NCBI RefSeq assembly: GCF_030296055.1
Contig: NZ_AP027370.1
Location: 944,501-1,008,500 of the forward strand
Length of the DNA: 64,000 bases
Direction: 5' to 3'
Origin: Hydrogenimonas cancrithermarum
Lineage (GTDB): Bacteria; Campylobacterota; Campylobacteria; Campylobacterales; Hydrogenimonadaceae
A model generated the notes under the pieces. That model was not told the DNA's origin. It searched no databases and saw nothing but the letters and a program-made list of their open reading frames with translations. Shown here piece after piece: positions 27,044 to 35,176 of the stretch (position 1 is the first letter of the stretch; the number at the start of each line of letters is the position of its first letter). A program made the position numbers and the translations under genes.

Positions 27044-29483
27044 TTTTCGTTTCGGCGCCCGTGTCGATGTTGGACTGTTCGTAGACCACTTCGACAGGCA
27101 CGCGTCCGGCATCGACGAAGCGTGTGAAACGCTTCTGGAACTTCAGCTCGACGATCCCGGTTGGACCGTTACGCTGCTTGCCGATGATGATCTCCGCATC
27201 TTCCTCCTCTTTTTCATGGAAGTTGGAGCGGTACTCTTTGCCTTCGGCACGCGCCTTCATCTCCTTCTCCTTCTCTTCACGAATGCGGTAGACATCGTCG
27301 CGGTAGACGAAAAGGATGATGTCGGCATCCTGCTCGATCGCCCCAGATTCCCGGAGGTCGGAGAGCATCGGCCGCTTGTCGGCGCGCGCTTCGAGAGAAC
27401 GGTTGAGCTGCGAAAGCGCGACAATCGGGATCTGCAGCTCCCGTGCCAGCATCTTGAGGCCACGGGAGATTTCGCTCACCTCTTGATGGCGGTCTTTGTT
27501 GCTTCCGCTGCTCATCAACTGCAGGTAGTCGATGATCGCCACTTTGATCTCGGGATGGTGCGATTTGAGTTTTCGCAGTTTCGCCCGCACCTGATGGATG
27601 TTGAGCGTTCCTTCGTCGTCGACGAAAAGTTTCTGGCCGCTCAGCCAATCGACCGCTTCACTGAGCCTGGTCCACTCTTCGTCCCGAAGATTCCCCACAC
27701 GAAGATCCTGCAAGGCGATGGAGGTTTTGGCCGAAAGCATCCGGAGCACCAGCTGTTCCGCCGGCATTTCGAGCGAGAAAAAGGCGACGCCATCCCCATT
27801 TTCGAGGGCTTTGAGAGCCATATTGAGCGTCAATGCCGTATTATGGGTCACGGTCATGTCTTCCAGCAGAAAAAGATGGTTGCCGTCCAAAACGAATCCG
27901 TAATAGTCGTCCACCCTGTCTGGTTCGATCCATATACCCGTATGGGAGACATCCCGGGCTGCCTTTCTCAGTCTCGCCTTTTTTCTGGGGATCTTCGTCG
28001 GAATCTCCTCCAGATCCCCCACGATTCTGACCCGATAGACTTCGCTTTCATACTCGATCGAACGGATCGTCGCTTTTTTGGGGATCAGCGAGGTTCGAAA
28101 GCCGAGGGTATCCGCCAGCAATTTGATATCCTCGGCCAGCGATCTGCTCTTTTGGGTGATCTCGATCACGTGAAACTTGTCATCATAATATCCGTCGCTG
28201 TCGACCAGGCCCGCGAGCAGCTGCAGCCGTATTTCGCGACTGTTGGCGATATAGTCGCGGGGAATCCTTTTGGCTTCGAGCATCCCCAGATCGCGAAGGG
28301 ATTTTTGCAGTGAAAAGGCTCCGTTCGGATCGACCGAGCGGCCATTGGTGATCCCGTACATCGGGCACTTACCCTCGGCGGCGTAGAGATAGAGCGTTAG
28401 ACCCAGTTTTGCGGCGTACGCCTCGAGAAACGCCACCACTTCGGGATCTTCCGTCGCAATCCGTACATCACTGCCACGCCCGTCTCCCAGCCAGATGCCT
28501 AGGAAATAGGGGTCGACCGGCACCTCTTTTTCGGCGAACTCCACGGCGACCTTGTACCCTTTGTAATTGCTCTTGAATTTGTCGCTTTTTTTCAGATACT
28601 CTTTGAGGGGAATGTTCAGAATTTCGCCATGTCTATGACCGTTTTCGTTTCGGCTTCGCTTGAGAGAGAGTATGTGGCTCTCGTTGACACGGTAGTCGAT
28701 ACCCCTGTTTTGACGCACCCAATACATCATTTCGCGTCCCCTCGCCAGCGAAAGGACGCGTCTTGGTGTCGAGTCGTCACCCATCAGAAGATCACCCACC
28801 TCGACATCTTCGACCTTTTTGAGCGAACCGTCGTACATCAGGACTTTCGTTCCTTTACCCAGGCATTTTCCCATCGCCGGCCGCGCCGCGACAATGACCA
28901 GATCCCCTTCGCCAAATCCAGACGTCATGCGGTTGAGATCGTTGAAGCCGGTATCGACGCCGATCAGCATCGAGTTACCCCGCTCTTTCATCTTTTTGAT
29001 ATGTTCGAGCGTACTGAGCGCCATCTCCTGGCTCTCACGGAAATCCTGTGTCGACGCTTCGGAAGTGATGGCGTAGAGTTTCGCCTCCACCGCATCCATC
29101 ACGTCGTCCGCCGGCAGGTCCTCTTCGATCGTCAGTTTTTTGATCTCCGTAGCCAGCGTCACGAGTGCGCGTTTTTGCGCCTTGGCTTTGATCTCTTTGA
29201 TATAGGCATGGGTATTGGAGAGCGGGTTGGCGCTTAGAATGTCCAGAAACGCCACTTCATCGAACTGATGCTTATGGCTCAGTTTTTCACGAAGAAACTC
29301 TTCGTCGATCGGCTGGTCGGCCCTAAAGAGTTCTTCCATTGCCATGAAAAGATGCTGGTGAAACGGATGGTAAAAATCTTCCGCTTTGAGCTGCGCCGCG
29401 ATCTCTTCATACTGCACCGGATCGAAAACAATCGTACTCAAAACAGCACGCTCGATATTTAGGTTATAAAGATGTTCTTCCAC
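27024..29483 (-). CDS. dnaB: Replicative DNA helicase DnaB, interrupted by an intein
   Basis: An 819-residue precursor. The exteins total 477 residues, normal for DnaB: the N-terminal domain (1-150), the linker and start of the RecA-like core up to Walker A (ARPAMGK, 200-206), then from residue 549 TALTLNMALK onward with DYLQLM (Walker B), SQLNRSLE and the C-terminal KQRNGPTG. The intein occupies residues 207-548, splitting GK from T of the P-loop, so the helicase cannot bind ATP until splicing. The core helicase acts at the replication fork. The start is three bases after the ispG stop and the end overlaps the likely comEC start. Confidence 0.95.
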   Translation of the reverse strand: MEEHLYNLNIERAVLSTIVFDPVQYEEIAAQLKAEDFYHPFHQHLFMAMEELFRADQPIDEEFLREKLSHKHQFDEVAFLDILSANPLSNTHAYIKEIKAKAQKRALVTLATEIKKLTIEEDLPADDVMDAVEAKLYAITSEASTQDFRESQEMALSTLEHIKKMKERGNSMLIGVDTGFNDLNRMTSGFGEGDLVIVAARPAMGKCLGKGTKVLMYDGSLKKVEDVEVGDLLMGDDSTPRRVLSLARGREMMYWVRQNRGIDYRVNESHILSLKRSRNENGHRHGEILNIPLKEYLKKSDKFKSNYKGYKVAVEFAEKEVPVDPYFLGIWLGDGRGSDVRIATEDPEVVAFLEAYAAKLGLTLYLYAAEGKCPMYGITNGRSVDPNGAFSLQKSLRDLGMLEAKRIPRDYIANSREIRLQLLAGLVDSDGYYDDKFHVIEITQKSRSLAEDIKLLADTLGFRTSLIPKKATIRSIEYESEVYRVRIVGDLEEIPTKIPRKKARLRKAARDVSHTGIWIEPDRVDDYYGFVLDGNHLFLLEDMTVTHNTALTLNMALKALENGDGVAFFSLEMPAEQLVLRMLSAKTSIALQDLRVGNLRDEEWTRLSEAVDWLSGQKLFVDDEGTLNIHQVRAKLRKLKSHHPEIKVAIIDYLQLMSSGSNKDRHQEVSEISRGLKMLARELQIPIVALSQLNRSLEARADKRPMLSDLRESGAIEQDADIILFVYRDDVYRIREEKEKEMKARAEGKEYRSNFHEKEEEDAEIIIGKQRNGPTGIVELKFQKRFTRFVDAGRVPVEVVYEQSNIDTGAETKIELPPI
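27840..28865 (-). mobile_element. Mini-gene intein with LAGLIDADG homing endonuclease in DnaB
   Basis: A 342-residue intein inserted in frame. It begins with Cys1 (CLGKGTKVLMYDGS, block A) and ends with TVTHN, and the next extein residue is Thr, which fits a class 1 protein-splicing element. A splicing block-B-like NESHILSLKR is present. Two dodecapeptide motifs, FLGIWLGDGRGSD and LLAGLVDSDGYYD, mark an apparently intact LAGLIDADG endonuclease between the splicing halves, with acidic residues kept. No frameshift or stop is present, so splicing and homing may both still work. Confidence 0.93.
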
Positions 29484-29486
29484 CGT

Positions 29487-30548
29487 TTACTCCGCCTCTT
29501 TCGCCATCTTTTCCACTTCCTGCAAAAAACGGCCGACCAACTGCTCTTCCGGCAGTTTCGCCACCACTTCGCCTTTGACCATTATCAACCCGCTACCCTT
29601 GCCGTAGGCGATCGCCACATCGGCACTTTTCGCTTCTCCGATCGCGTTGACGACACACCCCATCACCGAAACGTTGAGAGGGGTTTTGATATGCCTGGTT
29701 TTCTCCTCCACTTCGGCCACGGCTTTCACGAGATCGGCTTCGATACGCCCACAGGTCGGACAGGAGATGATGTTGAGCCCCTCCTTCGCCGCACCGCTGT
29801 CTTTGAGGATGGCACGTCCCACCTCGATCTCTTTTTCAAGTTCCCCGGTAATCGAAACGCGCAATGTGTCGCCAATACCTTCGAGCAGCAGTGTTCCCAG
29901 GCCAATGGCACTCTTGATCGTCGCATGAAAGACGGTACCCGCCTCCGTCACACCTAGATGAAACGGATAATCGACCAACGGACGCAGCGTCCGGTAGGCT
30001 TCGACGGTGCGCTCCACATCGCTCGCTTTGAGTGACACTTTGATGTCGGTAAAGCCGAGATCCTCGAGAAACTTGATGTTGTAGAGTGCCGACTCCACCA
30101 TCCCTTTGGCGGTCTGGCCATACCTCTCTTCGAACTCTTTTTCCAGGCTTCCGCAGTTGACGCCGACACGGATCGGAATGTTGCGCTCGCTGCACGCCTT
30201 CACAACCTCTTTCACACGCGACTTCTCGCCGATGTTCCCGGGGTTGATGCGGATACAGTCGACCGATTCCGCCGCGATGAGCGCCAGGCGGTAGTTGAAG
30301 TGGATATCCGCCACCAGCGGCAAAGACGTCTGTGCACGGATCGCCTTCAGCGCTTCGGCATCTTCATAATCCGGTACCGCCACACGCACGATATCCGCGC
30401 CCGCAAAATGCAGCCGGTTGATCTGCTCCACCGTCGCCGCCACGTCCGCCGTACGCGAATAGGTCATCGACTGCACCGAAATCGGAGCATCTCCACCGAC
30501 GGGCACGCTGCCTACAAAAATCTGTTTGGTTGGGTATCGTTGAATCAT
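29487..30548 (-). CDS. ispG: (E)-4-hydroxy-3-methylbut-2-enyl-diphosphate synthase
   Basis: A 353-residue [4Fe-4S] enzyme of the MEP isoprenoid pathway (formerly GcpE). The N-terminal TIM barrel begins [30 protein letters not shown], and the cluster cysteines are in [13 protein letters not shown] and [22 protein letters not shown]. Length is typical. It lies three bases upstream of dnaB on the same strand, so they are likely co-transcribed. Confidence 0.96.
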   Translation of the reverse strand: MIQRYPTKQIFVGSVPVGGDAPISVQSMTYSRTADVAATVEQINRLHFAGADIVRVAVPDYEDAEALKAIRAQTSLPLVADIHFNYRLALIAAESVDCIRINPGNIGEKSRVKEVVKACSERNIPIRVGVNCGSLEKEFEERYGQTAKGMVESALYNIKFLEDLGFTDIKVSLKASDVERTVEAYRTLRPLVDYPFHLGVTEAGTVFHATIKSAIGLGTLLLEGIGDTLRVSITGELEKEIEVGRAILKDSGAAKEGLNIISCPTCGRIEADLVKAVAEVEEKTRHIKTPLNVSVMGCVVNAIGEAKSADVAIAYGKGSGLIMVKGEVVAKLPEEQLVGRFLQEVEKMAKEAE

Positions 30549-30573
30549 AATCGGATTGTAGCGAAAATGTGGA

Positions 30574-31116
30574 TCACTGTCGCCAGATTTTTGAAAAATC
30601 GAAATCGAATCGACACTTTTTTGTCTCGAACTCTATCGTTTCATTGTCGAAATCACCGACTTTAACGTATTTTCCAAGCTCGTTGCATCGATATACTTTG
30701 GCGACCTGTCCGTCCGGATAGACAAGTACATAATATCCAACACCCTCTTTTTGGTAAAGTTCGAACTTGATCGTCTCATCGCGACGTCCTGTTGCAGGGG
30801 AAATGATTTCGAAAATGATCTCCGGTACCTTGTTGACGACTTCGCCAACCGGCTTGCATATCAGCAGTACATCGGGGCGTACAACCGTATCTTCCGATAC
30901 TTCATAGTCGACATCCTGAAAGACTTTGCAATCTTCACAACCACTCTCTTCGATCTTTCGATAAAGCTGCATCGCAATCTGCAGCGATAGGCCCTGATGG
31001 GTCGTCGTCGGAGCGGGCGACATCGCATAAGGATGTCCATAGATCAACTCCCAGTCACCTTCCCAGCGTGCATAATCGGCTCTTGTATAGTGTTCGTCAT
31101 AATGCAATGCTTCCAT
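30574..31116 (-). CDS. Uma2-family (DUF820) putative restriction-fold nuclease
   Basis: A 180-residue protein with the PD-(D/E)XK-like core of the Uma2 family: [52 protein letters not shown] and a C-terminal strand. The nuclease residues D, E and K are in place. These proteins are abundant in cyanobacteria and patchy elsewhere, and their function is unknown. It stands between priA and ispG on the same strand. Start choice: the frame's first [13 protein letters not shown]. Confidence 0.85.
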   Translation of the reverse strand: MEALHYDEHYTRADYARWEGDWELIYGHPYAMSPAPTTTHQGLSLQIAMQLYRKIEESGCEDCKVFQDVDYEVSEDTVVRPDVLLICKPVGEVVNKVPEIIFEIISPATGRRDETIKFELYQKEGVGYYVLVYPDGQVAKVYRCNELGKYVKVGDFDNETIEFETKKCRFDFDFSKIWRQ

Positions 31117-31140
31117 ACCAAAGATTATACCACATCGTAT

Positions 31141-32976
31141 TTACGCGAAATCGACCGGGTCCATGTCGACTTCGAAACTTCCGTCATCGACAGCCTTGAC
31201 GACACGCAACAAATCGCTGCGGTTGGGGCTTCTAAGCAGGATGTTGAAACGGAACTTTCCCGCAATCTTCTCGATCGGAGCTTTGCCGGATCCGACGATT
31301 TCAACCTTGTCGAATCTCTCGATCAGTACTCTGACGCGCTCCACTTCGGCAAGCCCTTTTTTCTCGTCTTTGGAAGCGAAAAGCAGGCGGCACAGATGCA
31401 TCGTGGGCGGATAGAGCCCTTCACGAAACTGCAGCTCCTCTTTCAAAAACTTCTCGTAGTCACCGATGTATTCACTGAAAAACTCCGGCTGGTTGGTCTG
31501 CACGATCACCGTCGCTTCACGCGCTCTTCCGGCGCGTCCCGCGATCTGCACGAAAAGCGACTGTGCCCGTTCCCTCGCCCGGTAATCCGGCAGTGCCAGA
31601 ATGTAGTCGAGCCCCAAAACGATCGCCAGCGTTATGTCGGCATAGTCGTGTCCTTTGGCGAGCATCTGGGTACCGACCAAAACATCTGTCTCCTTGTTGG
31701 AGAATCTGTCGAGCGCTTTTTGGAGTTTGTTCGCCGTGGTGATCGTATCTTTATCGAACTGCTGGATTTTGATCTCCGGAAACCGCTCGCCCAACTGCTC
31801 GACCACTTCCGCCGTCCCGATGCGGTCCGCCCGGACGATCGACCCGCACTTCGGACAGCTTTCCGGGATCTTCTCGGCATAGCCACAGTAATGACAGCGC
31901 ACCAGCCGGCGATTTCTATGCAGACTCATCCCCACCGAGCAATATGGGCACTCGACCGTATAGCCGCAGTTGTCGCAGTAAAGATATTTGAAGTTGGCCC
32001 TTGTGGGCAGAAACACGAGCGCCTGGCCGCCGGCCTTGTGATGCGCTTCGAGCGCTTCGATCATCGTCGGCGTCAAAGCGCAGCCACCCCGCTCGAAAAT
32101 GTAGCGTTTTTTCGTTTTGACATAAGGGTCCCTGATACGAACGACAGGCTGTCTGGCATAGGTGGCGGCACTCGGTGTCGCACTTCCGAGCACGACCCTC
32201 GCCCCCAGCTTTTTCCCCATGAAAAGCGCCAGGTCTCTTGCATGGTAGCGGGGCCTGTTGTGCGCTTTGTAGCTGTCGTCGTGCTCTTCGTCGACGACGA
32301 TCACTCCGATGTCGTGCAGCGGCAGAAAGAGCGCCGAGCGCGGCCCGGCGACAATACGCACCTCGCCACTTCGAATCTTTTCGAGTGTTTCGGTTTTTCT
32401 CTTTTTCGTCAGCTTCGAGTGCCATATCGCGACGCGATCGCCGAAATGGACCTTCAGCCGCTTCTCCATCTGCGGCGTCAGGCTGATCTCGGGCATCAGA
32501 AAGACGGAGCTTTTTCCCTCCTGCAAAGCCTTGGCGAAGAGTTTCATGTAAATCTCCGTCTTTCCGCTGCCCGTCGGTGCGAAAAGAAGGGCAGAGCCAT
32601 GCTTTTGCAACGCTTCGAACGCTCTTTCCTGCGTATCGGAAAGCACGATATCGGTTTCAAATTCCGAATGTTGCGGCAAAGAACGGCCCATCTCGAAGGG
32701 TTCGAAAAGCGCCAGCGCCTCGCCGAAGGTACAGGCGTAATACTCTTTCACGAAGCGCGCCGTCTCGATCTGATAAGCGTCGAATCGGTAAGGCAAAGTC
32801 TCGACGATCGCATGCGTCTTGAAATCCGGTTTTTCAACCTCCGTAACAATCGCGGCCCTGTGCGTTTTTCCGCGTACCTCGACAACGACGAGGGTATGGG
32901 GTTGCACTTTTTCGTGAAAGCTGTAGGTGAAAAGCGGGGCCCGTTTGCCAAGCAGGCAAACTTCGTAGTAATTCAT
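31141..32976 (-). CDS. priA: Primosomal protein N' (replication restart helicase)
   Basis: A 611-residue superfamily 2 helicase that restarts stalled forks by loading DnaB. Walker A FAPTGSGKTEIY, Walker B VVDEEHDDSYKAHNRPRYHARDLA, and the zinc-finger region CDNCGYTVECPYCSVGMSLH with CHYCGYAEKIPESCPKCGS (eight cysteines) are all present, as is GTQMLAKGHDYADITLA. It is shorter than E. coli PriA, with a trimmed N-terminal domain, as in other Campylobacterota. The gene follows the prepilin genes on the same strand with an 7-bp gap, so it may be in their transcription unit. Confidence 0.95.
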   Translation of the reverse strand: MNYYEVCLLGKRAPLFTYSFHEKVQPHTLVVVEVRGKTHRAAIVTEVEKPDFKTHAIVETLPYRFDAYQIETARFVKEYYACTFGEALALFEPFEMGRSLPQHSEFETDIVLSDTQERAFEALQKHGSALLFAPTGSGKTEIYMKLFAKALQEGKSSVFLMPEISLTPQMEKRLKVHFGDRVAIWHSKLTKKRKTETLEKIRSGEVRIVAGPRSALFLPLHDIGVIVVDEEHDDSYKAHNRPRYHARDLALFMGKKLGARVVLGSATPSAATYARQPVVRIRDPYVKTKKRYIFERGGCALTPTMIEALEAHHKAGGQALVFLPTRANFKYLYCDNCGYTVECPYCSVGMSLHRNRRLVRCHYCGYAEKIPESCPKCGSIVRADRIGTAEVVEQLGERFPEIKIQQFDKDTITTANKLQKALDRFSNKETDVLVGTQMLAKGHDYADITLAIVLGLDYILALPDYRARERAQSLFVQIAGRAGRAREATVIVQTNQPEFFSEYIGDYEKFLKEELQFREGLYPPTMHLCRLLFASKDEKKGLAEVERVRVLIERFDKVEIVGSGKAPIEKIAGKFRFNILLRSPNRSDLLRVVKAVDDGSFEVDMDPVDFA

Positions 32977-32983
32977 CGAATCG

Positions 32984-33400
32984 TCAATGGGTCAACGAAG
33001 CGCACTCTCCGCTGATACAGTCGAACCGGCCGCTTGTGGCGTTGTACTCGAAGGTGGCGTTGGTATCGTAGCCGATATGGTAGACATAGTAGTTGCCACT
33101 CTTGCTCCAGTGCCCCGGCGTCGTATCCGATGTCATTCCATAATCGAGAAGGTTGGCGAAAAGCGGTTCCCCTGTATCTTCCAGCGCCGAAGGGTAGCTG
33201 GCATTCCCTTCGAGCAGATTTTTCTGTCTCGAAGTCGCGATGGCACTTCGAATCGTCGCGACTTCCGCCCGTCCTTTGCTGATGATGGCATCAGTGCGCG
33301 TCACCCAAAGTTTTGGCATAGCAATAGAGGCGAGAATGCCTATCACTACTATGACAAAAATGAGTTCGATCATCGTAAACGCGGCTTTAGAATTTTGCAA
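32984..33400 (-). CDS. Type IV-like prepilin 3
   Basis: A 138-residue prepilin with the class III-like leader MQNSKAAFTMIELIFVIVVIGILASIAMPKLW: cleavage is expected before F8 and the conserved Glu is at +5. The C-terminal domain contains DATNATFEYN-like strands and two cysteines (FDCISGECASLTH) that may form a D-loop. It overlaps the previous prepilin stop by 14 bp. It is the last of three tandem prepilins. Whether they belong to a pilus, a competence pseudopilus or a secretion system is not shown here, because no assembly ATPase or platform gene is in the window. Confidence 0.88.
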   Translation of the reverse strand: MQNSKAAFTMIELIFVIVVIGILASIAMPKLWVTRTDAIISKGRAEVATIRSAIATSRQKNLLEGNASYPSALEDTGEPLFANLLDYGMTSDTTPGHWSKSGNYYVYHIGYDTNATFEYNATSGRFDCISGECASLTH

Positions 33401-33845
33401 GTTGTCCCCTTATCTTCATAACGTAATTCTGGTTGCCCAACAGTTTTTGCACCCCGTCGCAAATGGGATCGTCGCTTATATTCTGCCCCATCGTGACACT
33501 CAGGTTGAGCTCCTGGTTATTACCGACCAGACTCAACGACAAGCAACTGTTTTCCGAACCGGTATCGATCGTAATTTGACTACCGTCATGATTCAAAACC
33601 GCGACACCCTCCGCTATCATTTCGTTGACCATATTGGAATAGGCTGTGATATTGTTGTCCAGATTTCCGCTTGCCAATGCGTGAGATTTTATTTCATTGA
33701 TACTGAGGATGATTTTTTGAGCCAATACGGAAGTTTTCGCATCGACCCTCGTCGCATTGAGTTTGGGTATGGCGACCGCCGCCAAGATACCGATAATCAC
33801 AATGACAAAAACAAGTTCGACAATAGTAAACGCTCTTTTTTGCAT
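33387..33845 (-). CDS. Type IV-like prepilin 2
   Basis: A 152-residue prepilin beginning MQKRAFTIVELVFVIVIIGILAAVAIPKLNATR, with a short basic leader, Glu+5 and a long hydrophobic N-terminal helix. The head has two cysteines (ENSCLSL and DPICDGVQ). The upstream in-frame ATG would place a hairpin inside the coding region and give an untypical leader, so it was not used. The ribosome-binding site is weak, suggesting coupling to, or reduced expression after, the upstream prepilin 1. Confidence 0.88.
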   Translation of the reverse strand: MQKRAFTIVELVFVIVIIGILAAVAIPKLNATRVDAKTSVLAQKIILSINEIKSHALASGNLDNNITAYSNMVNEMIAEGVAVLNHDGSQITIDTGSENSCLSLSLVGNNQELNLSVTMGQNISDDPICDGVQKLLGNQNYVMKIRGQLAKF

Positions 33846-33856
33846 TAAATATGACA

Positions 33857-33882
33857 AGGAGTGCCTTTTTGGAGGCACTCCT
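33857..33882 (-). terminator. Hairpin between prepilins 1 and 2
   Basis: A nine-pair stem (AGGAGTGCC with GGCACTCCT) and an eight-base A-rich loop lie in the gap after prepilin 1. Only a weak T tract follows on the transcribed strand, so partial termination or mRNA stabilisation of the first cistron is more likely than full termination. It would let prepilin 1 be made in excess over the others. Confidence 0.6.
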
Positions 33883-33890
33883 CACTCGAA

Positions 33891-34352
33891 TCAGTATTTA
33901 ACTGACTGTCCGCTGACCGTGATATTGGACTCTTTCACGAGACCCTTGACACCGGTACAAATGGCACTACTGGCGTCCGTCCCTTCTTTAATGACGATGT
34001 TGTTGCCAGCGTACTGCAACGTCATGCATGTCTCGTTGTGATCCTTGTCCAGAAAATTCACCGTTGCAGGACCTGACCCAGTGATGGTGATATCCTCTGA
34101 TGAAACACCTTCGCTGATGATGTTCGAAGCTGTCTTATACCAATCAGCATCTATGTTCGTGGCGTTCGCTTCGGTTCCTTGCGCAACGACATAGGATGCA
34201 ATTTCGTTTTTCGCCGCTTGAATATTGCTTGCGATTTTCGAAATTTTCGCATCATCTCGCGTTGCCGCAAGCTTCGGAATGGCAACTGCCGCCAAAATAC
34301 CCAGAATCACGATCACGAAGATCAATTCAATCATTGTAAAACCACGTCGCAT
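33891..34352 (-). CDS. Type IV-like prepilin 1 (probable major subunit)
   Basis: A 153-residue prepilin starting MRRGFTMIELIFVIVILGILAAVAIPKLAATRDDAK, with a four-residue leader before F5 and Glu at the +5 position. Two cysteines in the head (NETCMTLQ, SAICTGVK) could form the D-region disulfide. A strong TAAGGAG site precedes the ATG, and the gene has its own promoter, so it is likely the most abundant of the three. It shares leader and head design with prepilin 2, indicating duplication. Confidence 0.9.
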   Translation of the reverse strand: MRRGFTMIELIFVIVILGILAAVAIPKLAATRDDAKISKIASNIQAAKNEIASYVVAQGTEANATNIDADWYKTASNIISEGVSSEDITITGSGPATVNFLDKDHNETCMTLQYAGNNIVIKEGTDASSAICTGVKGLVKESNITVSGQSVKY

Positions 34353-34406
34353 GGTTACTCCTTAAAAGTAGTATTTGTCCTTTGTCGCTACAAAGGCTCG
34401 GAACTA

Positions 34407-34433
34407 TTATCGGCCAATCTGTGTAAAAGTTAA
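34407..34433 (-). promoter_or_regulatory. Sigma-28 (FliA)-like promoter of the prepilin genes
   Basis: On the minus strand TTAA, 15 bp, GCCGATAA. The -10 matches the FliA consensus (TAAA-N15-GCCGATAA) exactly and the spacing is exact; the -35 differs at two bases (TTAA). The start of transcription would be about 48 nt before the prepilin 1 ATG. GATAAT inside the same site could also serve sigma-70, so the choice is open. Confidence 0.5.
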
Positions 34434-34434
34434 C

Positions 34435-34650
34435 TTAATCTGGAAATTTTTTCAGAAGTTCGTTCAGTTTCTCTTCGAGTTCGAGGCACTCGATCTGTTT
34501 GGTGAGAAACGCCTGCAGCAGTGTTTTGGTCTCGTTGTCCTTGGCAGGATCGAAAAGTTCGGTCAACTCTTGTTCGACCGCTTCCGCAAACGGCTCTTCG
34601 AGGGTGATCGTATAGCGTTTGCCGCCGATGACGAGGGAGATTTTTTTCAT
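34435..34650 (-). CDS. Small conserved protein, ZapA-like N-terminus
   Basis: A 71-residue soluble protein: MKKISLVIGGKRYTITLEEP forms the short beta-hairpin seen at the start of ZapA proteins, followed by helical, acidic sequence (LEELTELFDPAKDNETKTLLQAFLTKQIECLELEEKLNELLK). ZapA promotes FtsZ bundling. It lies just after a coiled-coil gene and both precede the prepilins on the same strand. The ZapA likeness is weak and based on a short motif. Confidence 0.6.
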   Translation of the reverse strand: MKKISLVIGGKRYTITLEEPFAEAVEQELTELFDPAKDNETKTLLQAFLTKQIECLELEEKLNELLKKFPD

Positions 34651-34681
34651 CTCGCGTTACCCTCGATTGGATATGAGCGTC

Positions 34682-34912
34682 TCATTCGCCCAATATCGCT
34701 TCGATTTTTCCGATGACCTCTTCGATTTCGAGGTCTTTCATCGTCAGCTCTTCGTTCAACCTGTCGATCTGGGCATCTTTGGCTTCGTTCTGGGCTTTGA
34801 CGGCGACCAGTTCGTTACGAAGACGGCCGTTCTCCTCTTCGAGCCTCTTCAGGCGTGCCAATACTTCGTCGATCTTTTTGGAGAGCTGGTCGATGACGGG
34901 GATGTTTTCCAT
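34682..34912 (-). CDS. Small coiled-coil protein, ZapB-like
   Basis: A 76-residue protein that is almost one coiled coil (IDQLSKKIDEVLARLKRLEEENGRLRNELVAVKAQNEAKDAQIDRLNEELTMKDLEIEEVIGKIEAIL). This size and composition recall ZapB, and the next gene resembles ZapA, so a division-related pair is possible. The frame is open far upstream through the repeat tract, but AAGGA before MENIPVIDQL and the promoter position fix the start. Confidence 0.65.
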   Translation of the reverse strand: MENIPVIDQLSKKIDEVLARLKRLEEENGRLRNELVAVKAQNEAKDAQIDRLNEELTMKDLEIEEVIGKIEAILGE

Positions 34913-34948
34913 ACGGGGAATCCTTCGTAAGTTGAGTTTGCTGATATA

Positions 34949-34978
34949 ATTATAGACTAAAATGGCAAGGTTTGTCAT
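34949..34978 (-). promoter_or_regulatory. Sigma-70 promoter of the coiled-coil/ZapA-like pair
   Basis: On the minus strand ATGACA and TATAAT are separated by 18 bp; the start of transcription would be about 30 nt upstream of the coiled-coil gene. A GAGTTTT tandem tract starts seven bases upstream of the -35, in the UP-element position. Confidence 0.6.
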
Positions 34979-34984
34979 TAGAGG

Positions 34985-35036
34985 GAGTTTTGAGTTTTGA
35001 GTTTTGAGTTTTGAGTTTTGAGTTTTGAGTTTTGAG
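34985..35036. repeat. Perfect heptamer tract (GAGTTTT), 7.4 copies
   Basis: Seven perfect copies plus GAG. It lies between the divergent coiled-coil gene and uvrB. The unit being seven bases makes it slippage-prone. Copy number would change the distance between the divergent promoters but not the -35/-10 spacing. Confidence 0.95.
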
Positions 35037-35101
35037 AAGGTGAGCACGGCTCGCCGAGCCTTGTCAAGAGTTTTAGTCAAATTCGGGACGAAAACCCATC
35101 C

Positions 35102-35151
35102 CAATTCCCAACACTCAACCCTCAACACAAACCGCCGTCCGCAAAGCGGAC
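35102..35151. repeat. Degenerate heptamer tract plus CGC-AAA-GCG hairpin upstream of uvrB
   Basis: Four heptads (CAATTCC, CAACACT, CAACCCT, CAACACA) are followed by GTCCGC-AAA-GCGGAC, a perfect six-pair hairpin. It belongs to the dispersed tract/hairpin family and lies 26 bp before the uvrB start, so it will be in the uvrB leader if transcription starts upstream. Confidence 0.7.
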
Positions 35152-35176
35152 AAATGAAAAATGAAAAAGGAGTTCC

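Noticed and set aside
33846-33878. Prepilin 2 start 11 codons earlier
   Set aside because: It would put the intergenic hairpin in coding sequence and give an untypical prepilin leader.
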